Assembly (NCBI GenBank): GCA_030549495.1
Contig: JAUIRK010000795.1
Span: 1 to 64,000, forward strand
DNA length: 64,000 nt
Direction: 5' to 3'
Source of the DNA: Nectonema munidae
Lineage: Eukaryota; Nematomorpha; Nectonematoida; Nectonematidae
Below are positions 23,249-38,600 of the stretch, in pieces. The translations under genes and the position numbers were made by a program. Positions within the stretch are counted from its first letter, which is position 1; the number at the start of each line of letters is the position of its first letter. The notes beneath the pieces are model-generated. The model was not told the DNA's origin. It searched no databases and saw only the letters and a program-made list of their open reading frames with translations.

Positions 23249-23525
23249 ATCAAAGTTAACTTTTTTTTTTACAAGATTTTTGGATCACTTAGTTGAGCTC
23301 GTATTTTTTACAACTTATTTAAATTGGTGTAATTCCAGTAAGGAAGCCTTCACAAATAACGTTAGCTACAATTAAAAACTATCAATACGTTGGCATGTTA
23401 TGTCATGGGGTAGAAAAATAGGTATTCTGGCTTGAGATTTCTTGACTTCATTTGTGAACGCTTCCTAATTAAAATTTTTTTATTTAATAGTCACATCTAT
23501 TTATCATTTCTGATTAACATTTTTT

Positions 23526-23590
23526 CAATTTCTCTAAAGTAATCTAAGTAAATTTTCTCTAAGTAAAATTTCTCTAAAGTAAATTTTCCA
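23526..23590. repeat. Short tandem repeat just before the SF3B3 start
   Basis: TTTCTCTAAAGTAA-like units repeat three times with small changes. The repeat is followed by a pyrimidine-poor TATATTTTAG, which could serve as an acceptor for an intron in the 5' untranslated region. Confidence 0.55.
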
Positions 23591-23609
23591 TATATTTTAG
23601 ATTGCTTAG

Positions 23610-26600
23610 ATGCATCTGTATAATCTAACTCTTCAAAAGGCAACCGGAATAGTTCAAGCTGTTCATGGAAATTTTTCAGGTAGCAAGCAGCCTGAAATTG
23701 CTGTTTCCAGAGGCAAAATTTTGGAATTACTTCGTCCTGATATTAACACTGGCAAGCTTCACACAATAGTGACTGTCGAAGTTTTTGGAATCATCCGATC
23801 CTTGATGAGCTTTAGGTTGTTAGGAGGCATCAAAGGTTTGTTTGATATGCATTTTTTTACATGATTTCTTCAATAGACATTTGAAATTCAGATTATTTGG
23901 CAATTGGGTCGGATTCTGGGCGTATTGTCATTGTTGAATACAATTCTAAAAAAAATTGTTTCGATAAAGTGCACCAAGAAACGTTCGGAAAAAGTGGATG
24001 TCGAAGAATTGTTCCTGGGCAAATGCTCGCAATGGATCCCAAAGGAAGAGCGATTATGATTGGTCAATTTTTGTTTTTCCCTTTACATTCCCGATATAAC
24101 GTAGACTATATACTTTAGCTGCTGTTGAAAAACAAAAGTTTGTCTATATTTTGAATCGCGATGCAGAAGCTAGATTAACAATTTCCTCGCCTCTTGATGC
24201 GCATAAAAATACCACTTTAACATATCACATTGTAGGTATTGACGTTGGCTTTGAAAATCCTATGTTTGCTTGTCTCGAAATGGATTATGAGGTATAATTT
24301 TCAAGTTTTCATCTATTCAAAACGATATAATTTTATTAAAAACACCATTATTCATATTTTTTCATTCTATTAATCTATATTTTTAATATATCACAAAGTA
24401 TATTTGCTTCTTTTATATTTTGGTTCGACGTATATATATAATACTTTTAAATACAAAATGTAGAATGATAAATATGTCTACACGAATGTTCCCTAAACTT
24501 TTTCTCTCCATGCCTCCTTTTTAGTTTAAAAAAAAAGATGACATTCCTTTTAAGTTAAAGAAAACATCGCACTTCTCTTATTTCTATACCAAAATTTAGC
24601 ATTATTAATTGTGTTTTTAAAGTTATTACTCCTTGCACTAAAAACGAAAATTTATTATAAAAAATATTGGAAATTGATTGTTTATTTATGTGGGAAATGA
24701 ATGTTGCTGCTTCTTCTTTACAAGTTGCTCACTCTTTAGACTTTCAATCGATTTCTTTGTTCTGTTTTTGTCGAAATAAACGTCAAAAAGTGTGCTTCGC
24801 AAAGATACCTCGTTTCAAAAAGGAATACCATTTTTAAAAAAACTCATTCCTTTTTTTCAGTACAGGTATATGCAAAAACTTTTTGCCTATATTATTGAAT
24901 ATTATTATTTTGAACTAAAAATCAACTTCGATAAGTCTTAAATCTGATGCTGAAGTTGACCCATAAAATGAAAATTTTCAACTTCTACCCTACTCATTAG
25001 TATAGTCGTTTGATAAAGCCGAGTGTTGGCGAAAATTCACCGTTTTAAATCCTGTGCCCAATAAATTATATTACTTTTTAAATTTTATTCGATAAGTTTT
25101 CTTTATATTTAATACAAACACGTGCTCATTCATTTTGCCTCTTTTTTCAGCTTAGCCATACCTCCTTAAGTATATCTTACGCCCTAGGGGCGTGCTTCCC
25201 ACATTTTAGAGGCGCTAATCTACATAATTAAGTATCTTAATTCTAAAATCCAATTTATTAAACTCACCTATTCTTTAACTAAGCAACGGATGACATTAGT
25301 CATTAACCTTTATCATGCCAATGTTCCCATGTGGGGATACATTTTAGTTGATTGATGATATGAGACACATTTATTGTAGTTTTTTATAATTTGAAAAACT
25401 TGGTTAAAAGTTGATATTGTATATACTTCAAAAAACTTTTTTCGTACGCTTACATTATTTTCAAATACGAAATGTAGTTTTAAGATTAGTACGTCAGATA
25501 AACGTTCTAAATGCTTTCATTTATATCACAAATTAAAAAAAAACAAATTTATATACTTTTTGTCATAACTTGTAAGAATATATTTGATTAAATACTTTTT
25601 TTTTCATCAAGTCTTGCAATGTTCCCATATGGGAGTGTCTTTATATTTTGACAGGGATTTTAGAAAAAAATTTTTAATCATTTTTTTCTTTCTATGGCTA
25701 AAAAATAAAATAATATAATTTTTCAAAATAAATCTCATTAGTATGAAAAAGGTTAATAATAATTTTACCCCTGATTTCCCAGCCAACTAGGGTAAAGGCG
25801 GTTGTCACAACAGCTATGAGATATGTTTTACATTATTTTCGCTTCCAACTTTGCCAATTTTGATGGTTTTGTAATTTCTTTTCCTCATATCTCTTTCAAC
25901 TACTTCTTTCCAAGTTATCTTTGGCCCCCGCTTACATTTATCCATACTTTGCTCTATATACACACACTCTTTTAATTAACTCTTATTCTATTGGTTTCTT
26001 ATTCACTTGGCCAAACCATATTTTCCGAAGCTTTATTTATTTCATTTACTGGACACAAGTTTCAAATGACCTTAATATAATTGCCACCCTAAACTCCAAT
26101 ATGGTAATGATTGTTATTTGTTGGGACAATCTGGAGTGCCAATTCTTACAGTGGGAAATGAAAGGAATTAATTTATAATAAAATTATAAAAAAAATGATA
26201 CGAGAACTTTTTTTGAAAATCCTAAAAAAAGATTTGGAAATTTCTAAAAAAAAATAATAATCACTTCATTGATATAAAATTTTAAGATTAAATAAATACA
26301 ATTTTATATCATTTTATTTTTCGGATGAAAGTTTTAGCGCACCAATAATTCAAACATTTTGTTCTGTCTATAAAGTATTATTAAAGACAATTTTTTGGGA
26401 ATATTTTTTCCATATTTAGGATGCTGACAATGATACAAGTGGGAAAGCGGCAGAACAATCTCAGCAAATGTTAACATACTACGAACTTGACTTGGGTTTA
26501 AATCACGTTGTTAGAAAGTATACGGAGTCTCTTGAAGAACGTGCAAATTTTCTAATTCAAGGCATGCATTTCTTTTTTAGATTTTTTTTCTAAAATTGAT

Positions 26601-29600
26601 TTTATTAAATTAGTTCCTGGAGGAGTTGAAGGCCCTAGTGGGGTTTTGATTTGTTCTGAAAATTATATCACTTACAAAAATTTTGGTGAACAGCCCGATA
26701 TCCGGTCTCCTATTCCACGACGTAGAAATGATCTTGATGATCCTGAGAGAGGAATTATTTTTGTAGCTTCAGCAACTCACAAAACTAAAGTAAGAAACAT
26801 ATTTGTTTTTTTATTCATAAACAAATTTTAATGCTCTCGTTCTCATTCGTTAATTTCAACCAAATTTCAAATTTGATACCTTCTTACACCAGTGTTGCCA
26901 GACTGTATATGATTTATCGCAAAAATTTGCTACCTGCATTTAATTTTGCATTTGCCCAAGGTTATGCGATTTTGATTATTTTTAATTGCAAACTAGTTGA
27001 TTAATATTTTTTTACTTTCCTCACCCCCTTATAAATGTTAATATTTATCTGATTTAACAGTGTATCCAGTTTTTTTCCACGTGAGATTTCATTCTAATTT
27101 TTTGATATGTACTATAAATAATGAAATTTTGGCGGAAGTTAAATTTTCGAGATTTGCGAGCTAAAAAATTCACGTAGTGTTATTTTCACGAGAAATCATT
27201 TTTTCAAAATTATCTTCATATGTTATACTTATTTTCCTTTATTCGTGATTTATATTTCCACGAAAATGCCATCATTTACAGTGCTTGCTATGCAATACGC
27301 GTCTTCTTTCACTAGAATGGAATATTAGACACCTAAAATCATTTGTAAGTTGTTATCATATCATATTGATTTCCATCAAAATCTTGTTTATAAAGTTTTT
27401 TTAATTGTTAACTTTGTTTGGAAGATAGAAATGATATATTTATTTGATATCATATTAACCTGAAAATTTTAGCATGATGATTTTTGTTCTGAACTTGGTG
27501 CTGAAGTTTCATCATGTAAAATATGTAAGTAAAGAAAGTTAGATAGTGTAAATGTGCACAATGAAATTTTTATTAATTTCTTTTTAATTTTATTTTTTTT
27601 AATTGTCTGTATCGCATCCATAGGGAAGAATAATCTTCCATAGCTGGACAGATGGTAATGATGATTACGATTGGGAATCGAACCGAGACTATCTCGATCA
27701 ATACCCTACGCTCCTACCACTAGGCCATCTGCCGATTTTTTAAACCTTTATCACGCATTTTTTTTGAATAGACGCCATTTTGCAGCACTTTTTAGACGGA
27801 CTAAAATAATGACCATAAAATAAATTATTTTTATTATAAACTTCCAAGAATTTAAATATTTAGTCTTTATTCTTACGAATTGTATATTTTTCTTAATAAA
27901 TACTTTTATACAGTTGTTGATTTTTATAGAATGATACATAGCCAATTCAACTCCACATTCGTGAAACTTCTTGTTAGGTTGAAATACTCATCATCAGTGT
28001 AATACGCATTATGGCTGGCAAAAATTTGTTTCGGAATGTTTACAATAAAACATTTGTTGCGAAATGTTTACTAATTAGCATGCAGTTTTTCTGTTTGAGG
28101 TTGTTTATATTTTAGTTTAAGATTATTATTATTATTGATATGTACCATTCTAAGTTTTCTGATTTTTCTATATTGATTTACATAAAATGCCATAAAATTA
28201 AAGGAGCCATTTTGCATTGGATAATTAATAAAAGTTCGTTTGAATCAAGAGTTATAGTCGAATGAAAATAACTTACCGGTCAATTGACCGACTTGCTCTT
28301 TCTAGGGTTAAATATAATATATAAGAATGTTTGAAAATGATTGAATTTTAGCCAATCAGATCAGGGATTTTAAGAGGAGAAAATAATTATATAGATTCTA
28401 ATAATTTGATTTGCTAAAACAAAAAATTATTCAAATTTTTTATCCAATCGGATCAATTAGTTGTGTAAGTTGACTTCCCTCCTATGACAAAAAAAGATAA
28501 TAACTTTTCCAGATATATTTTATGTACATTTTTTTATTATAATCTTAGGCGATGTTTTTTGTTCTTTTACAAACTGAGCAAGGCGATATCCATAAAGTTA
28601 CTTTGGACACAGATGAAGAAATGGTGACTGCAATACGCATCAAATACTTCGATACCGTCCCTGTCTCATCATCAATTTGTATTCTTAAGACAGGCTTTTT
28701 GTTTGTAGCTTCAGAATTTGGAAATCAGTAAGTGCTCTATAACAATAAGTATGATATGCAAATGGTGGAATGTGTTGCTATATTTTTACGACACGACCAA
28801 ACCTATTATTTTCACACTATATTATCTTTTTTCACATTTTATTCTCATTTCTTTTTTTATTCGGACTTTTTTTAATTATATTTCAATTACTACTTTCACC
28901 ATTTCTATTTAAATTACAAATATTGATAGATTCTATCCTATCAGGTTGGTGTTAGTGTTGGAGTTAGGGTATTTATGTGTTGCCCATGAACTCATTTTTT
29001 TAAATCAAATCCCGCAAGAGCGAAATTGATTGACGTAAAATGTTGATTTCTTTAATTATAATTAATTATTATTGAAAAAAGGCAAAAGAAAGTTTCTATT
29101 TAGAATATAAATAAGATTAAATGCCAAATATCTTGAACATTTCAAAACAATTTAAATATAAAATTTGAAAAAATGAATTGAATATCAAATGCTGCATAAA
29201 ATTATAAGATATTAGTCACCTAATAATTTTTTGAAACAGAAAATTTAAAAAGACATACATTTAAAATGTGCAAATGATACAGAGCTGGTCGTAGAAAGTA
29301 TAGTGTATAAAGTATAAGTAGTATTTTGTAGAAAGAAGGGGAAAGTTAAAGGAAAATTCTGTTTATTCATTTTTTTGCAATGATTTATTCCTCACGAAAT
29401 TTTAATAAATCTTATGTAATTACAATTTTATGTTTGTTGTGTTTTTAACCCATTTAAGACCAAGCAAAGCAGACGATATCTAAAAAAACGCAGACGATTT
29501 ATATTCAACGTCATTGAAAAAAGCAGACGAAGATGAAATTACTTATGTTCCAAAATAGGAACATTGGTCGTAAATGGGTTAACCCGTTAAAGACCAGAAT

Positions 29601-32600
29601 AATCATACGATATCTAGTATAAAGCAGAAGATTTGTATTAAAAAGCATTAATAAAAGCAGACGATTCACATTTTTATAAAGTCGACATATGTCGACTGTG
29701 GTCGATACCCGGTTAATACTGAAGAAAGGCTCCTCCTTAACTTGATAATAACCACAACTTCTCGTATAACTTTAATATTTTTTACCTGCTTTAATTGCAT
29801 GTTTATTGTTTAATTATTATTATAACAGTTTATAAAAAAATTTTAATGATATCAAAGTGATGTTTTCTTTGATTTGTATCATAAGTCTTATGCTTTACAT
29901 TAGATATCGTCCGTCTGATTATTCTTGTCTTTAACGAGTTTCAAACCAAAAATGACATTTTCTTGCTTTCTTTAAAAAATAGTGATAACCACATATTGAG
30001 CCTGTTACACAAACATACTTGTAATTTATTTCTTGCAATTCTCCTATCTATAGAGTTGAATCTCCTCAACATAACTCATAAATAAATAGAAGAATAGATC
30101 CTTCTTTTTGCCATCTTTCATTGTCTTTAGTATTTGAACTTAATGAGAATTTTTTAGGACATCTACATCTCTAAATTTATTTGTTATTCAAAATAACAAC
30201 ATGGGTAGTAATCATCAGAACATCTATATTTATCTAAACAAAGAGCTTTATTGAAAAAAGGATATCTTTCAAGTTCATCAAGACTCTTTATCAGGTAAGT
30301 GAGACGTTTGATGTTGAAACTTCATAAAGAGTTCTTGTTGAGCTTTTTCAATAAAACTTTTTGTTCTTTTCTTTCCTTATATTTTAACTCTTTCATTAAA
30401 AACAAATAGAATAACGTGATTTTCAATTAAAAATATTTTATATTTTATATTTACAATTTCAAGTATATTTGGATTAATTTTCCCTTCTTTTTAAACCAAT
30501 AAGCTGTTTTCTACCCATGTTATGATTTTTTTCACAAAAATAACACTTCAGACTTTTAAATGTTTAGATTTTTTTAGTTTTTTTTTAATTTTTATATATA
30601 TTTTTTTTATGTGCTTAAGAAATTATTCTTTTTTGTATTATATAAAATGTATAAAATTTTATGTTTTGTTATAAGTGTTGGTGTGAGTTATTTTAGACCA
30701 AGGTTTTTCACACGGTCCCTGTGTACCTTAGTGATGGTAATTAACCGTGTTTTCGTTACCCAGTCATTGCCTAACACCCATCGATTAACTGGTTAATTTT
30801 TGTAAAATTTTGAGTCCATCGATGTACATAATATACTTAAATAGTTTGTTAAAGGAAAAAAACACGCAATTTTATCAGAACATAATTATAAGTACCTGAA
30901 CGTGAAAATGAGGTTGGGCAATGCCGTAAAATGATTTAAAAGTATCTATATATGTAAATTTGCTATGATCTGATAAATGTTTTACGAGTTGAATTAATCA
31001 GTGAATTACGCTTCTGTTACAGTGAATTAGTCAGCCTTATTCATCGATTTAATGGGTTAATTACCCACGGAAAATTCAGCGAATCTATCCTAAATAAAAA
31101 AAAAAAGTATTCTTGTAGTATTTTATGATTTTTAACGCTTTTTTTTTGCAATTTTTTTAAGTTATCTCTATCAAATAGTGCATTTGGGTGATAATGATGA
31201 TGAACCTGAGTTCAGCAGTGCGATGCCGTTAGAAGAAGGGGATACCTTTTTCTTTGCGCCTAGGACTCTAAAGAATTTAGTCCTTGTCGATGAAATTGAA
31301 AGTCTTTCACCAATCATGGACTGCCAGGTTAGTATATGAAGAATTTATAAAAATACATTGATTTTCTCTTATATCCAGTTTAGCGGTTGGGCCCTTTTTT
31401 GGTGTTTTGTTAGCTAAAGGGGTCATGGGTAAAACTTTTGAAACTTAAGTTCCTAATAAATACTTTTAACTACCACTTTAAATATATGTCACTACATTTA
31501 TTTGGGGTGGCGGCGTATTCCTTACTTTTTTCTGTTAAATTATGTTCTGCATAAATTTATTCCTGTTCAATTTCTCTCTCTGAAGTTTAACTCATGCTTT
31601 ATTAAAACTGACCAACTAACTAATTTACTAGCTATTTAATCAACTAATTATAATACTTACTAAAATTAAATCCTTAATAATCCTAATTATTATAATAAAT
31701 GTTAAATTTTCGTTTGAATATCTGTTGTGAAGCACATTGATTTTGCTGAAGCACATTGCTTTACTTCCAGTAAGTTTGCAAGCTTGTGTTTTTTGTTTTC
31801 TTTTATTATTCTTAACTTCTATAATGTGATGAATTATTTTATCTTACATGACAAATGATCCATTCGACCAAATGTCCGTTTGGTAAAATTTTTGTCCTGC
31901 TAAATGTCCATTCTTCTAAATGACCGGATACCGAAACAAATGGGATGAAAATTGACTGTTGTATTCAATTATAATAATAAAGTATACGTGTCGTAAAAAA
32001 TTTGTCTTCACAACTCAAATATTCACAGCATGACTGACTACAAATCGTCAATCTTAGTTCCATCAAAGTATAACCAAATCAACTGTATTTTTGACTAAAA
32101 TCTGATCATAATTCGCACAGTAATATCAAAGCTATGCATTTGAGAATATTTGAAGGAATTAAAATTTTTATTCATAGATTTCACATTTGTGCATATATAT
32201 TGAAGATGCGTATTGCAATGTTTGATCTTTTATATCCTTGTGATGTGAATCTAATTTATACATTTAAATAGATTGCAGATCTTGCCAATGAAGATACTCC
32301 ACAATTATACATGGCTTGTGGTAGAGGACCCCGTTCCACTCTCAGAATTCTTCGACATGGTCTCGAGGTTAGTTTTAATTGAAAGATGAGTCTATTTTCA
32401 CTATATTTCATTCAAACTTTAAGGTTACTGAAATGGCTGTTTCAGAACTTCCTGGAAATCCGAATGCTGTATGGACGGTTAAACAGAAAGTTGACGGTTT
32501 TTCAACATTATTCTCATCATTAACTTCAATTATTTTTTTGTGTTTATGCCAGTGGCGCCTACTAGGAGGTTGGGTGGGAGGTGAATAAATTTATTGGGCA

Positions 32601-35600
32601 GAAAGGACAATTAATTGAAAGTGCTGTAAGAGAAGAACCTTTTTGAAAATTTTGCATCTCATTTCTGAGAAAGATAACTATTATTGCAAATGATACTATG
32701 TCTAAAATCATTTAGTTATTCTTTGTATCGCTATAAAGCATGAAATGTGCCAGAATATCTCAGTTGGGGGCAGTGCCGTACCAAGAAGGGGTCCGCCGCT
32801 AGCGCAGAATTTATTTGTAATAATATATCATCAATGTAAATTTGAATTTGCATCCCCTTAATGCCTGGTGGCATTAAGATACGTGCGCAATTGGTTTGCT
32901 TCTCGAATATTTTTGTTGAGTATATTGTAAGAAACGAATAGAATTTTATTGATGCTAAAATTATTATCTTATGCTTTAAATTGAATTATTTCAAGGGTCC
33001 AATTTGTTTCCACATTTTTACTTGTTAACCTCTACTTTCTAGCCTCTAATTTTTTCTTAAAATCAATGTTTTTGCAAGGTTTTCCTTAGGTATTCTTTAT
33101 ATGAGTGTTTTCCAAACTTTTTCTACTCAGTGCATCTTTGAAGACATTTGTCAAAGAACTACAATTTTTCAGAAAAATGCCTCTAGACGACATTTCTTCA
33201 GAGAAATGCCCCTTATAAGACATTTTTCAAGGAAACGACCCTTAAATATATTTTTGTTCGAAATTAAAAATGAATATACCTCCATGTGATCTTTTTAGTG
33301 TTTATCATTCAAATTTTCACGTTCGGTTTGAAATTACTGAAATTTTATTCTGATATCAGCACCACTCTCACATTATTCATACGCTTTCACTCATTACCTA
33401 CGATTTTATTTGCAACAGTATGTAATTTTCGAAATCATAACTATCATGTTACTTATACAAAATATACGTAATGCTTTTTATTCATAACTTTTTACAGGGC
33501 CGCGTAGGAATTTTAAACGCCCGCTTAGGGACGCTACTGCCCATTTTGGGAATCAGTTGTTTAAATAGAAGACAAGCTCAAATTTTCAATCTTAATATTT
33601 ATATGCATTGAAACCTTTCTATTTTAAACACCCTTTATCGAGTTTTCTTCGCTTACGGGAATAAATTTGGACTTTAATTTGGAGCTGTTTACTGTGTAGA
33701 TGTATTCTAACTAGTGGTGTTCACTAATGAAACTTTTGCTGTAGTTGTGTACATATATTCAATCATAGCTTCGATTTAGAAATATTAACTAAAGAACATG
33801 CCCAAAATTGCTATAGATGATTTTCTCTTTTAATCTCTAAGATTGTCTGCAAAAGAAAGAAGTATTATTAAAATAAAGTCTTTGTAACTATTCCATTTTT
33901 ACATTTATAACTTTATTAATATCAAATCTAACACGTGCTTCTTTGTATAAATTATACCCAAATTTGCGAACTCTCACTTTACAACCAGCAGTTACGAATT
34001 AAATCATAGAGGAAGGTTTATGCATAACTCGTAAAATTAGGTTTGAGAAGCGTTCAAAATATCCTGAATGACAGCATTAGTAAATTTTTGTTTAAGTGAG
34101 GCTTCATTTTTTACATGCTGGGACCTGTATCTCATTGTCCCATACATGGCTACCCTGCTGCTCATATATCTATTTTTGATTGAATGCTAAAGCTTCATCC
34201 AATCGCTATGAATCTCCAAAAAAGATTTTACTCCGTTAAAAACTTCAAAGTTATTTTGCAGTCTTCGTAACAGTTGTTTATATCCTTATTTTCAGATCCT
34301 TACGATGCATACATCGTTGTTTCCTTTGCTAACGCGACTCTCGTTCTCTCTATCGGCGAAACGGTTGAAGAAGTCACCGATTCTGGATTTCTTGGCACCA
34401 CGCCCACACTATTTTGTTCGCAACTGGGGAACGATGCTTTAATTCAAGTAATCAAACCTTCATCTCAATATTTAAATTTTATTTTTTAATTATTGTAAAT
34501 TTAATCCAATATTCTCAGATAGTGCGGATCTGACAGGGTGAGGATTTTCCACTTTGACATTTAGGCAACGCCATATGGACTCTTACGAATTTTAGCGTAG
34601 AAAGTAAAGAAGGATTTTGTTTCGTAATCTTACTTAGGCATTACTTGCTATAAATTAAAAATTTATCTTCTTTCTCACTAATTTACTGGAGCTAACAAAA
34701 TTAAAAAGTTTCAGTTTTTTTTAAATATAATTTAAAAATGTCATTATCTAACTCTAACCATGAGCCTAAGAAGCTCTTATTCTTTTTGCAAATATATTTT
34801 AAAAATGATATTATCTAACTCTAACCATAAGCCTAAAAACCTCTTATTCTTTATAGGATTATATTAGAAAATATACTATGATTCTATTTTTCACAACCTA
34901 ATACTTCGTTAATAACATAAAGATCATTCAAAATTACCTCTCCTTCACCTGCCCTTTGGTTATTTGCAAAAATGGTCATTGTTTTCTTGTAAGATTTTAT
35001 TAAAAAACAATTTTCTTTGACTATTTATTAATCCCCTATTTTTGAATTTCAAAAAAACAATTCTTTGGGATAAAAAGATTTTCCTATCTTATTTTCATTC
35101 ATCGCATTTGTTGATGCATTTCTCCGCCCTGTGAATTTTTCTTAATCGAGGCTCTGATTTGGCATGGTATAATTTTCTTCTTCTTTTCTTTCCATTTATT
35201 TTTCAAAGGTGATTTTTCCTTCCATAAGGGTACACCTTCCTCTTGACATATGAATTATTATAAGTTGATTATTCATCATATCTTATTTTTCAATTATTAC
35301 AAAATATATAATTTTGTACTATGTTTTTCCTATATCTGTATTTCTTTTATAGATTTATCCTGATGGCATTCGTCATATTAGAGCAGATAAGCGCGTTAAT
35401 GAATGGAAAACTCCTTCTCGTAAACAAATCACTAAATGTGCTGTCAATCAAAGACAAATTATTATTGCTCTTTCCAACTCCGAGCTGATATATTTTGAAA
35501 TGGATTCAGTATGTTTTTTTAACATATACCAATTTTGTTTTATGAATTGTATAATTTTTGAAAAAATTTGATTCCCTAATTTTAATATTTTTGATAATAT

Positions 35601-38600
35601 CGTCCTATGATTAGTTTTCATCGAGAAGGCATAATTGCACCGCTTGTATCGAACTGTGAGGAAAGTAGGCTTGATGCGGGATCCAACCCAAGACCTTGAG
35701 TTATCGAGATCCAGTATCTAACCACAAACATTACTCAGGTCCCCCTTTAATAAAAAGAATATCTTTAATTATTATTTTTCTTTTATTTTCAGACTAAGGT
35801 GATTCTTTATAATGTCGAATAAACTTTACAGTAAATCCGTAATAAGGGTATCTAAAGTTGTAAGTACGACAATCTTTTAATGTCAAATGATTTTTTCCTA
35901 ATTCATTTTTGAAAAACCATTATTTGGTTACTACAACTTTTTTTAAAAGAATTTCTTTCCTTATATTTTAATTTGTAAAATTCATCATGATCAATATCCT
36001 TTAGAGTGGTCAACTGAATGAATACACAGAACGTAAAGAAATGCCTGAAAATATTTTGTGTATGGCTTTAGCAAGTGTTCCTTCTGGTGAACAACGCAGC
36101 AGGTTTCTAGCCATTGGACTTAGCGATAATACTGTTAGAATTATATCCCTGGATCCTAATGTATTTTTTTCTAACTTCTTTTTGGCTTCTTTTTTTAAGC
36201 ATTTTGTATCTCCAGGATTGTTTATCTTCTCTAAGTATGCAAGCTTTACCTGAAATTCCTGAATCCTTGGCTATCGTTCAACTCAGTAGTCATTCTTCGT
36301 CCAGGTCCGCAAAAGAACAATCTGTTACAGGATTGTTTTTGAACATTGGACTTCAGGTATGCTTGTTACTGAATCAAAAGAGTTTCAATTATTATATGCG
36401 CCTTCTTTTCATTTAACAACTTTAAGGGCTGATTATGGCGCAAACCAACTAATATCCATATTTTATGCCATAGTGGTTTAATTCAAAAATTAGTCCCTAG
36501 AAAAAATGTCTACAAATTATCCTACTCGGATTTTGAGACTCGTTTAAGGGGTTTTTAAATGAATTCATAGATGTCTGCAGGTAGTCATGATTCTAATTCG
36601 TTTATCGACTTATTTTGAGCTTAATTGGTCCAATCCTTTAACCAAAACAGTATGACCTAGATTCTCTTTAGATTCATATTTTCTTACAGACCAATAAAAG
36701 TGAAGGTACCGTTTACTGTTTGAAGGCACAATTTGCACCGCTTCTAACGAATTATGAGCAGTTAAGGTCTAATACCGAGATTCGAACTTTAGATCATCAA
36801 GAAGCAAAGCCAGATTTTATTTCATACTTGTCACACTTCAAAACAATGTGTGTAAAGTCTGTCCTCAATTCATTAAGTCTTTAATACTTACTGTCTATCT
36901 CGATATTTTTCAGTTATATGAAACTTTATCGCATGTTCTTTTGCTGACACTATCCCAAACTTTTCTAGAGAGGCTATGAAAATTTAGGACGAAGGGGAGG
37001 GGGGCTGTTTATGTATGGTGCATTTATATTTTGGCGTACAACTTGAGAGAGGAATAAAAACTTACGTGTGTTTTATACAAAGAGAAACGTAAGTGAGATC
37101 GTTTAAAACAGGAAAGTGAACTTTAACACAACTCAATCATACGAACATTTGAGGAAATTCAACGCGATTATATTTAAAATAAACTGGGATTATAATTTAA
37201 AAAATGTTAAAGTAGTATAAAAAATTATTTCTCTATTTTTTCTTTTAAATATAATTATAATAATTATTAAATATACTATATGGCTTCAAATTTAACTTCA
37301 CGGGCTTTTGTTGTGTCTACGTTTTAAATATGTCCCCTCAACTTTGACTAAACTTATTTATATATAAATATAATGAATAAAGTGTCGAAATTAAAAGAAC
37401 ATTAGTGAGACTTTAATTGAAATGTTTCATTCACTAACTTATTTTTTTATAAAGAATGGAGTTCTGTTGAGAACGGTTTTGGACTCAGTAACTGGTGACC
37501 TTTCAGACACTCGAACTCGATATCTTGGTCCCAAACCTGTGAGACTCTTCAAAATTAAAAGTCAAGAAAACGATGCTGTATTTCTTTCATATATATATAT
37601 ATACAAAGAGTAAAATATCATTTAAGCTTTTTCTTCACTCTCACCTAGGTTCTTGCTATATCAAGTAGATGTTGGCTGAGTTATGTGTATCAAGTCAGAT
37701 TCTACCTCACTCCCTTATCCTATCAGATGCTTGAGTATGCATCCGGCTTTTCATCCGAGCAATGCTCGGAAGGAATTGTCGCCATCTCCTCAAACACTCT
37801 AAGGCAAGATTTTCTCATATTGACTTGATATATTTTTACTCATTTTATTTCGTCGTTAAATTAAGAATTTTGTCCTTAGAAAAGTTGGGTGAAGTCTTTA
37901 ACCAAACTCCAATTCCTCTAAAGTACACTCCTAGAAAGTTTGTCGTTCATCCCGAAAATCTTAACATGCTTATCATTGAAACGGATCACAACACATACAC
38001 CGATGAAACACAAAAGATACGCAAACAACAAATGGCTGAGGTAGAGTCAATCTTTTTGAATTATTTATGATTTCCTCACCTTGTATTAAACGATTTGTAA
38101 AACTAATAGCTTGGTGAGATAAATAGTTACCTTAATTTAAACATAAATTTTAAAGTAACTATGTAGTATTGGATAAAAATTATTTTGAAAAGTTACATTG
38201 ATTAGTATGAACTGAAGCAGGTGTTTGTCTTGAAGTTTCAATATAAATTCTATATAACTATTGACATGTTTAAAATTTACCTTAATTTCTAGGCATAAAG
38301 CGAACAACATTCACACCTAAGTTTCAAAAAGTGTAATAAAGAAAATATATAATGAAAAATATAGGTAGATGTCAAATACAAATTTATATCAAGTTACCGA
38401 TTAGAAAGCAATGGTATGGACTAAGTGCTTTTATCATGGTTAACACCTTCTTTCTTCCTTACTTCTATTTTTCTATACTACGAATGTGAATCTTGTTAAT
38501 ACCTCGTTATGCTTTTGACGGATTTTAATGATTACATATATTTATTCTGTTTATATTTTTATAATCCATATTATATATTTGTGACACTCAAACTCTTTGT

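Noticed and set aside
26562-26580. A 19-nt intron using the first TTTTTTAG
   Set aside because: It is too short to splice and would insert a non-conserved peptide; the AG at 26612-26613 restores the conserved VPGG.
30690-31080. Scattered GTAATTAACC and GGTTAATTACC words suggesting a MITE in SF3B3 intron 6
   Set aside because: Inverted similarity is too short and I could not define borders.
32553-33541. CAGTGGCGCCTACTAGG paired with GGGACGCTACTG as a hAT element in SF3B3 intron 9
   Set aside because: The ends are only loosely similar and the flanking 8 bp do not match.
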